Assembly (NCBI GenBank): GCA_946570335.1
Contig: CAMNYG010000107.1
Span: 1-5,778 of the forward strand
Reading direction: 5' to 3'
Origin: an uncultured Dietzia sp.
GTDB taxonomy: Bacteria > Actinomycetota > Actinomycetes > Mycobacteriales > Mycobacteriaceae
Length of the DNA stretch: 5,778 nt
The stretch's first letter is position 1, and each line of letters starts with the position of its first letter. The notes under the pieces were generated by a model that was not told where the DNA came from, ran no database searches, and worked only from the letters and a program-made list of their open reading frames with translations. The position numbers and the translations under genes are program-made. Shown here piece after piece: positions 1-4,106 of this stretch.

Positions 1-425
1 GTCTCCGCCCGAGGCTGCTCACGCTCCCGCCTCTCCGCCCGGGCGACTCGACGGGCCCGCGCCGCCGGCCCCCGCAATCCGAGCGCCACGAGCGTTGCCA
101 GAACTATCGCCCCGTCGATCGCGGCGGCCGCTGGCGCACCACTGACGCCGTGACGCAGCAGCAACACTGCGGTCATCGTCATGGACGCCTTGTGGAAGAT
201 CACGACCAGCCACAGCACTCCGGCTCCGGGCGGGGCGACACCGAGATAAGCGGACAAGGCCGCGAACACCAGCAACCCGTACGCCCGCCAGTATCCGGTG
301 AGCTGGTACTCGGGGGTGATGTCGGGCGCCTCGAGCCCGGCGACGACACCCAGGATCAGCGCCACGACTGCGGTGGTCAGCAACAGCGCCCGGTACAGCA
401 GCAGGTGGAGTCGATCGGTGGCCAT
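1..425 (-). CDS. small multi-pass membrane protein, unknown function (3' end outside window)
   Basis: This open frame runs from an ATG at 425 to the left edge without a stop, giving about 141 visible residues. Translation shows four hydrophobic stretches: roughly residues 9-30 (LLYRALLLTTAVVALILGVV), 49-63 (YGLLVFAALSAYLGV), 68-88 (AGVLWLVVIFHKASMTMTAV) and 101-115 (AIDGAIVLATLVALG). A basic, Arg/Glu-rich cytoplasmic-looking tail follows (RARRVARAERRERE). That is the pattern of a four-helix integral membrane protein. I do not recognise the family and assign no function. A purine-rich AAGGGA lies about 13 nt before the ATG, which is long but usable spacing. The codons are strongly G/C-ending, as expected for a real gene here, and this frame is far more protein-like than the overlapping frames. 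No promoter could be identified upstream, where the tandem repeats at 521-636 lie. Confidence 0.72.
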   Translation of the reverse strand, partial: MATDRLHLLLYRALLLTTAVVALILGVVAGLEAPDITPEYQLTGYWRAYGLLVFAALSAYLGVAPPGAGVLWLVVIFHKASMTMTAVLLLRHGVSGAPAAAAIDGAIVLATLVALGLRGPAARARRVARAERREREQPRAE

Positions 426-673
426 GGTCGGAATGGTGTCCCTTCAGGCCCTCCCGGCACATCGGGGAGATCCCCTGTTTCCGCACCTGATTCCGGCTCG
501 GGGTCGGGCAGGTGCGCCCCGACGCCTCACCGGGCTCCCCCACTTCGCGCAAGGCCACGACGCCTCACCCCGCCTCCTGCACTCCGCGCATGGCCACGAC
601 GCCTCACCCCGCCTCCCCCACTTCGCGCGTGCGCACGGGCTGGCCATCGACGCGACCCCCGATTTGCGCATCA
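426..673. other. non-coding spacer upstream of the membrane protein gene
   Basis: No convincing gene lies between the start of the membrane protein (425) and the small ORF and inverted repeat beginning at 664. The stretch holds the leader of the membrane protein gene, the three tandem 38/39-bp units (521-636) and the outer arm of the 18-bp inverted repeat. Frames open across it on both strands are low-complexity and look like products of GC-rich repeats rather than proteins. I see no clear -10/-35 pair. Confidence 0.6.
521..636. repeat. three tandem 38/39-bp repeat units
   Basis: Three adjacent imperfect units start at 521, 559 and 598, each opening with GACGCCTCAC. They share a core like CCGCCTCCCCCACTTCGCGC and end in GCCAC or GCAC. 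The first unit is 38 bp and the next two are 39 bp, with only a handful of mismatches. On the minus strand the unit reads as a short coding-like phrase REVGEAG followed by TGA, so each copy can supply a stop codon to a frame entering from the right. The frame of the broken regulator ends in exactly that phrase at 604. The units are contiguous with no spacers, so this is not a CRISPR array. Confidence 0.85.
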
Positions 674-736
674 TCAGCGTGGCGACACGCCGAGGAAGAT
701 CTCGCTGATGGCGCGCAACACGCTGATGATGCGCAA
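664..736. repeat. 18-bp perfect inverted repeat with an additional direct half-site
   Basis: TTGCGCATCATCAGCGTG at 664-681 is matched by its perfect reverse complement at 719-736, separated by 37 nt. Positions 701-718 (CTCGCTGATGGCGCGCAA) form a third copy that matches the 719-736 arm at 15 of 18 positions and abuts it directly. The sequence can therefore form an 18-bp stem, or present three related half-sites to a DNA-binding protein. The stop codon of the possible small ORF (674-676) lies in the outer arm. No T-run follows, so an ordinary intrinsic terminator is not obvious; a protein-binding array or a mRNA-end hairpin are both possible. Confidence 0.8.
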
Positions 737-811
737 TTCCAGGATTCGGGAGGTCCGGTCGCCCTCGACACACGCCAACGAGGTTCGCCCGCGACGTGGG
801 CAGAGCGCCAT
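674..811 (-). CDS. possible small protein of 45 residues, unrecognised
   Basis: An ATG at 811 opens a 45-codon frame ending in TGA at 674-676. The product starts MALCPRRGRTSLACVEGD and ends in a more hydrophobic, helix-like stretch ISVLRAISEIFLGVSPR. A GGAAG lies only about 3 nt before the ATG, inside the 16-bp palindrome, which is tight spacing. The ORF would begin 13 nt after the predicted original stop of the regulator remnant (824-826), suggesting it could have been translated behind it. Against it: it is short, I do not recognise it, and part of the sequence is the 18-bp repeat, read in frame as LRIISV and LRAISE. Confidence 0.25.
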   Translation of the reverse strand: MALCPRRGRTSLACVEGDRTSRILELRIISVLRAISEIFLGVSPR

Positions 812-826
812 GACTTCCGGAAGTCA
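811..826. repeat. 16-bp perfect palindrome
   Basis: TGACTTCCGGAAGTCA reads identically on both strands. It covers the probable original stop codon of the regulator remnant (TGA on the minus strand at 824-826) and touches the start codon of the possible small ORF (809-811). It may be an operator for a dimeric regulator or a short hairpin at the gene end; it has no loop of its own. Confidence 0.75.
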
Positions 827-1871
827 GCCGAGACGAGAGGTCGGGGGAAACACTGAAGCGTACGGCGCGGCCTCCTGCACATTCTCGGGGCGATCACCTC
901 ATGGCCGGATCGCGGGAACGCCCGTTGCACGCCGTCCTGACGGTCACAAACCCGGCAGCCTGCTCCGATGGGGGTGGCGTTGTCGCGATCGTTCAGGTCG
1001 AGACCGTCGGAGTACACGAGCGAACCCGCGTGTTCCACCGCGCAGCCGAGTGCCACGGAGAACTCCGCTGTCGGCGCCCCGAAGCCGGCGGGACGACCGG
1101 AGACGGTCCTGGCGATCCACAGGTAGCGGCGGCCATCCGGCATCTCCGCCACCTGTCGGACCACCCTGTTCGGCGATTCGAACGCCCGGTGGACCACCCA
1201 CAGCGGGCAGCTCCCTCCGGAGCGAGAGAAATGGAACGCCGTCGCGGATTGCCGCTTGGAGATGTTCCCGGCGCGATCGGTGCGCACGAACATGAACGGC
1301 ACCCCTCGCGAGCCTTTTCGTTGCAGCGTGGACAGCCGGTCTCGAAACCCACCCCGAAACGCTGAGCGAGAATCTCCACGTCATAGCGTTCCTGCGCCGC
1401 GGCCGCCCGGAACAGCTCGTAGGGCAGGACGAGAGCACCTGCGAAGTACTGTGCGAGTCCCACGCGCGCCAGTGCCCGTGTCGGTGGATCCAGGCCCGGC
1501 TCCGTGTCGACCACTTCGTCGAGCAGGTCTCCGAACGCGAGGAAAGCGACCTGCACCCCCATCTGGAACATGCGCCGTCCCGGCGATGCCGAGGCTGGGA
1601 GGCTGAGTACCCGCCGTGCCCGATCGTACCGTCGGCGCGGCGCGGCGTTGCCGGATGACGACGAGGCCGCACCGCCGGACCGGCCACCCGTGTCGAGTTC
1701 GACCCGCACGCCGAGCGTCTCCCACATCCACTCGGCCAGAGCGGGTTCAGACGCTGCACCGACCGCGTCCGGTTGCCCGGCAAGGGCAACCTTTCCCGCG
1801 ACCTCGTCGGCTACGTCCTCGGCCGCGGAGTCGAGTTCGGGGATGTGGTTCCGTCTGGCGTAGAAGAAGTC
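824..1871 (-). pseudogene. RamB/ScfR-type transcriptional regulator, N-terminally truncated and frameshifted
   Basis: The intact family (XRE helix-turn-helix, then an ImmA/IrrE-like DUF955 domain, then the C-terminal DUF2083 domain; RamB/ScfR/PrpR group) controls acetate, propionate or glyoxylate-cycle genes in actinobacteria and is about 470 residues long. Homology starts at DFFYARRNHIPELD, about one third into such proteins, so the DNA-binding domain is absent. The central part is convincing: RYDRARRVLSL, LARVGLAQYFAGALVLPYE and RYDVEILAQRFGVGFET. The frame is lost at about 1336-1340 and resumes one frame over as RLSTLQRKGSRGVPFMFVR, then DRAGNISKRQSATAFHFSR, EMPDGRRYLWIARTV and GCRVCDRQDGVQRAFP. 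A second shift at the G-run 887-890 (C-run on the coding strand) would restore ENVQEAAPYASVF and a TGA at 824-826. The third conserved Cys of the C-terminal cluster appears as Gly (codon 931-933). With no DNA-binding domain and broken frames it should not be functional. Family identity is secure; which paralogue (RamB, PrpR or other) is not. Confidence 0.85.
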
Positions 1872-1928
1872 CACGGCCTCCAGCCCCGACGTGCGGACCC
1901 GGGTGGCCAGCAGCGACTGGTGGACGTC
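1872..1928 (-). pseudogene. inverted internal fragment of pyruvate carboxylase
   Basis: On the minus strand this piece reads DVHQSLLATRVRT followed by SGLEAV. It matches the start of the pyruvate carboxylase carboxyltransferase domain (usually FRDAHQSLLATRVRT), where the Asp is a metal ligand. It therefore belongs to the same kind of gene as the plus-strand pyc remnant that begins at the shared GACGTC (1923-1928), but points the other way. In an intact enzyme this motif lies about 90 residues before the NDVEAMRPAIDAV segment that opens the plus-strand remnant. The fragment runs in frame into the regulator remnant; the last six residues could belong to either partner, so the breakpoint lies in about 1871-1890. 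Confidence 0.8.
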
Positions 1929-3396
1929 GAGGCGATGCGACCGGCCATCGACGCCGTGCTCGAGACGGGGACCGGGGTCGCCGAGGTGGCCATGTCCTAC
2001 ACCGGGAACCTGAGCGATCCGCGCGAGAAGCTCTACAGCCTGGATCACTGGCTACGGTTGGCCGAGCGGATCGTCGACACCGGCGCTCATGTACTGGCGA
2101 TCAAGGACATGGCCGGTCTCTTGCGCCCCAGCTCCGCCACGACCCTGGTCACCGCACTGCGCCGCGAATTCGACCTGCCGATCCACGTCCACACCCACGA
2201 CACGGTCGGCGGTCAGCTCGCTACATATGTAGCGGCCGTAGCGGCCGGGGCGGACGCCGTCGACGGGGCGAGCGCCCCCATGGCGGGCACCACCAGCCAG
2301 CCCTCCTTGTCCGCCATCGTCGCCGCCTTCGCCCACACGGAACTGGACACCGACCTCGATCTCGAGGCGGTGTGTTCGCTGGAACCGTACTGGGAGGCCC
2401 TGCGAGCGGTGTACCGGCCGTTCGAGGCGGCGCCGCCGGGCCCGACCGGTCGGGTGTACGCCCACGAGATCCCCGGAGGGCAGCTGTCCAACCTGCGCGC
2501 CCAGGCCGCGGTGCTCGGGCTGGCGGACCGCTTCGAGGACGTGGAGGAGGCCTACGCCGGTGCCGACCGGGTGCTGGGGCGGCCCGTCAAGGTGACGCCG
2601 TCGTCGAAGGTCGTCGGGGACCTCGCCCTGGCGCTGGTGGGGGCCGGGGTCACGGCAGAGGAGTTCGTGGCCGATCCGAGCCGGGTCGACGTTCCCGATT
2701 CGGTGATCGGTTTCCTCCGTGGGGAGTTGGGGACGCCCGCCGGTGGGTGGCCCGAGCCGCTGCGGTCGACGTTGTTGCGGGCCCGCGGCGTGGATCCGCT
2801 CAGCGGTACCCCACCGCTCGAAGAGGTCGACGACGACGAGGCCACTCTCGCCGGCGCCGGAACCGACCGGAGACACACACTCAACAGGCTGTTGTTCCCG
2901 GGGCCGGCGGCCGAGTTCGACGAGCACCGCCGCCGCTACGGCGACACCTCGCACCTGTCCGCCAACCAGTTCTTCTACGGGCTGCGTTCGGGAGAGGAGC
3001 ACAGGGTGTCCCTCGACGAGGGCGTCGAGGTCCTCATCCGGCTCGAGGCGATCAGTGAGCCCGACGACAAGGGTCTTCGTACCGTGCACCTCACGGTCAA
3101 ACGGGCAGCCGCGCACCGTCGTCGTCCGGGACCGCGCGGTGGAGTCATCGGCACCGGTGGCCGAGAAGGCCGACCCGTCCGAACAGGGCCACCCCGGCGC
3201 CCCGTTCAGCGGAGTGGTCACCCTGACAGTGGAGGTCGGTGACCGTGTCACAGCGGGCTCGCGGGTCGGCACGATCGAGGCGATGAAGATGGAGGCCACC
3301 ATCACCGCTCCCGTCGACGGCGTGGTGGCCAGGGTGCTCGCCCAGGGACCACGTCAGGTCGAGGGCGGGGAGCTCCTGCTGGTCCTCGGGACATAG
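1923..3396 (+). pseudogene. pyc: pyruvate carboxylase, C-terminal part (carboxyltransferase and biotin carrier domains), frameshifted
   Basis: Pyruvate carboxylase makes oxaloacetate from pyruvate, ATP and bicarbonate and is normally about 1,130 residues in actinobacteria. Only the last ~490 codons remain here. They start at DVEAMRPAIDAVLETGTG and closely resemble mycobacterial Pyc. Visible landmarks are AIKDMAGLL (the Lys at 2103-2105 is carbamylated in the family), the metal-binding HVHTHD (2184-2201), the conserved MAGTTSQPSLSA, VYAHEIPGGQLSNL, RVLGRPVKVTPSSKVVGDLAL, and RLSANQFFYGLR-like SHLSANQFFYGLR. The frame breaks at AAA 3099-3101: removing one A restores LTVNGQPRTVVVRD and leads into the biotin carrier domain, with the biotinyl Lys of EAMKME at 3286-3288 and stop TAG at 3394-3396. 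The whole biotin carboxylase domain and the start of the carboxyltransferase domain, including the Asp metal ligand, are missing. No start site or promoter belongs to this remnant. It is not expected to be catalytically active. Confidence 0.9.
2219..2234. repeat. 16-bp perfect palindrome inside the pyc remnant
   Basis: CGCTACATATGTAGCG is a perfect palindrome within the carboxyltransferase coding region. In the pyc frame it is read GCT ACA TAT GTA GCG. Four consecutive A/T-ending codons stand out in a gene that otherwise uses G/C-ending codons almost exclusively. This may be chance or an intragenic binding site; no function is assigned. Confidence 0.7.
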
Positions 3397-3420
3397 CCGG
3401 GCCCGCCCGGCTATGTCCCG
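3387..3420. terminator. perfect 16-bp stem hairpin at the pyc 3' end
   Basis: CGGGACATAGCCGGGC (3387-3402) and GCCCGGCTATGTCCCG (3405-3420) are perfect complements with only CC between them, so the real loop probably opens a base pair or more. The pyc stop TAG (3394-3396) lies inside the left arm. There is no U-tract, but strong GC hairpins without U-tracts commonly end transcripts in actinobacteria. Being symmetrical, it could also stop transcription arriving from the metE stump on the other strand. Confidence 0.85.
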
Positions 3421-3444
3421 ACCGACCGCGCTCTCACCGGCCCG

Positions 3445-3621
3445 GGTGTCGCGGCGCAATCCCGCGGCGACCTCCTCGAGGGCTCGGGCGTCAAGGCTTC
3501 CGGACCAGTAGTCCTCGACAGCCTTCTTGAGTTCGCGGTTCGGCCCGATACGGGGCGCACCGAGTGCGGTGGCGTGGATCTGCTTCGCCTTCTGCGGGGC
3601 AATGGTGTCGGTGGGTGTCAC
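3445..3621 (-). pseudogene. metE: MetE (cobalamin-independent methionine synthase), N-terminal stump
   Basis: MetE transfers a methyl group from 5-methyltetrahydropteroyl-triglutamate to homocysteine to make methionine without B12; intact proteins have about 760 residues. Here a GTG at 3621 starts [20 protein letters not shown] followed by [19 protein letters not shown], the diagnostic N-terminal signature. Homology stops after GLRRDT at about codon 59 (3445). The frame then continues without a stop through about 24 nt of unrelated sequence, the pyc terminator and antisense pyc until 3145, which would append about 99 unrelated residues. The start is well supported: AGGAGG lies 9 nt upstream, and a cobalamin riboswitch precedes the leader, the usual actinobacterial metE arrangement. 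More than 90 percent of the protein, including both catalytic barrels' active sites, is absent, so no activity is expected. Confidence 0.85.
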
Positions 3622-3630
3622 GACGGACGT

Positions 3631-3636
3631 CCTCCT
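3631..3636 (-). promoter_or_regulatory. ribosome binding site of the metE stump
   Basis: The minus strand reads AGGAGG here, 9 nt before the GTG at 3621; this fixes the start codon. It overlaps an 8-bp palindrome (GGACGTCC) that could partly mask it in the folded leader. Confidence 0.75.
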
Positions 3637-3695
3637 GTGCGGTTCCGGTGGGCACACCGCCTTATCGGACCCGTCGTCCGCCAGGGTCACCTGTC

Positions 3696-3731
3696 GCCGC
3701 CCGGTCTTCACGGGTGCGCTACACGGGCGGC
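3696..3731 (-). promoter_or_regulatory. hairpin in the metE leader
   Basis: GCCGCCCG and CGGGCGGC, at 3724-3731 and 3696-3703, form a perfect 8-bp GC stem around a 20-nt loop, between the riboswitch and the metE start. It is a plausible part of the expression platform, but no competing pairing with the riboswitch has been demonstrated. Confidence 0.45.
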
Positions 3732-3791
3732 TGGCAGTACCGCGCCTGGTGTCCTGATCGGCCGCACGCCCTGTCCACGAGACGGCATACC

Positions 3792-3812
3792 GCCGGGTGC
3801 GGCGCACCCGGC
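3792..3812 (-). promoter_or_regulatory. hairpin directly after the cobalamin riboswitch
   Basis: GCCGGGTGC and GCACCCGGC form a perfect 9-bp stem with a 3-nt loop, starting 6 nt after the riboswitch closing helix. Position and strength suit a terminator-like or anti-terminator element of the expression platform. There is no U-tract, so transcriptional versus translational control cannot be settled from sequence. Confidence 0.55.
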
Positions 3813-3818
3813 ACACTC

Positions 3819-4046
3819 GGCAGGTATTCGGACTCGAGGGCGTCGGCCCTGTGGCCGGACCTACTGGCCGTCGCTTCCCGGGATCGCTCCCAGTGCTCAT
3901 GATGACGGCGGTCGTTCCCTCTCACCGCTGCGGGACAGTTCCGGATTCTCACCGGATTCCCTCTTGCGCCTCCCGTCGGGAGGCGACTCGACGAGACGTC
4001 GCCGCCCCTTCCGGGTCAGCGACGAACTCGAACCGAATGCACCGCC
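3819..4046 (-). ncRNA. cobalamin (B12) riboswitch
   Basis: This leader element binds adenosyl- or methylcobalamin and normally shuts off metE when B12 is available. Conserved parts appear in order on the minus strand. The 5' strand GGTGCATTCGG (near 4043-4033) pairs with CCGAAT in the closing helix. GGGAATCCGGTG (3961-3950) is followed by AATCCGGAACTG and CCCGCAGCGGT (3934-3924). CACTGGGAGC (3894-3885) leads to CCCGGGAAGCGACGGCCAGT, and the 3' B12-box-like GAGTCCGAATACCTGCC ends at 3819. Length, about 228 nt, is usual for the class. It lies 197 nt upstream of a metE start, the expected partner. The switch looks complete even though its gene is only a stump. Confidence 0.93.
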
Positions 4047-4052
4047 GTGTCT

Positions 4053-4089
4053 ATCACACTCCCCCGGCGCGACACGGACGCTGTGTGAT
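4053..4089. repeat. 7-bp inverted repeat between the FAD oxidase and the riboswitch
   Basis: ATCACAC (4053-4059) and GTGTGAT (4083-4089) are perfect inverted copies 23 nt apart. They lie in the roughly 60-nt gap between the oxidase stop and the riboswitch 5' end. The metE promoter must lie in or upstream of this gap, so this could be an operator flanking it; it may equally be chance. No firm promoter boxes are visible. Confidence 0.35.
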
Positions 4090-4106
4090 CATCCTCGCCC
4101 AGCCCT

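Noticed and set aside
521..636. CRISPR array
   Set aside because: The units are contiguous with no unique spacers, only three copies, and no cas-like genes nearby.
150..1295. Plus-strand frame of 381 codons over the membrane protein and regulator
   Set aside because: Low-complexity Arg/Pro/Gly-rich translation without recognisable domains, antisense to recognisable minus-strand proteins; a GC-rich shadow frame.
1340..1871. Active ImmA/IrrE-type metalloprotease in the regulator remnant
   Set aside because: No HExxH motif is present where it would be expected (MFQMGVQVAFLAF region), as is usual for RamB/ScfR proteins.
993..2048. Long minus-strand frame of 351 codons taken as one protein
   Set aside because: Its first ~40 codons are antisense to pyc, the next ~19 are pyc in sense, the middle is the regulator, and past about 1340 it is out of frame with the regulator. 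It is a composite, not a gene.
1616..3058. Plus-strand frame of 480 codons overlapping pyc
   Set aside because: Arg-rich translation in a different frame from the clear pyruvate carboxylase homology.
3095..3110. Programmed ribosomal frameshift joining the two pyc domains
   Set aside because: There is no slippery heptamer or fitting downstream structure, pyruvate carboxylases are not known to use one, and the gene is already truncated at its 5' end. An indel or read error is simpler.
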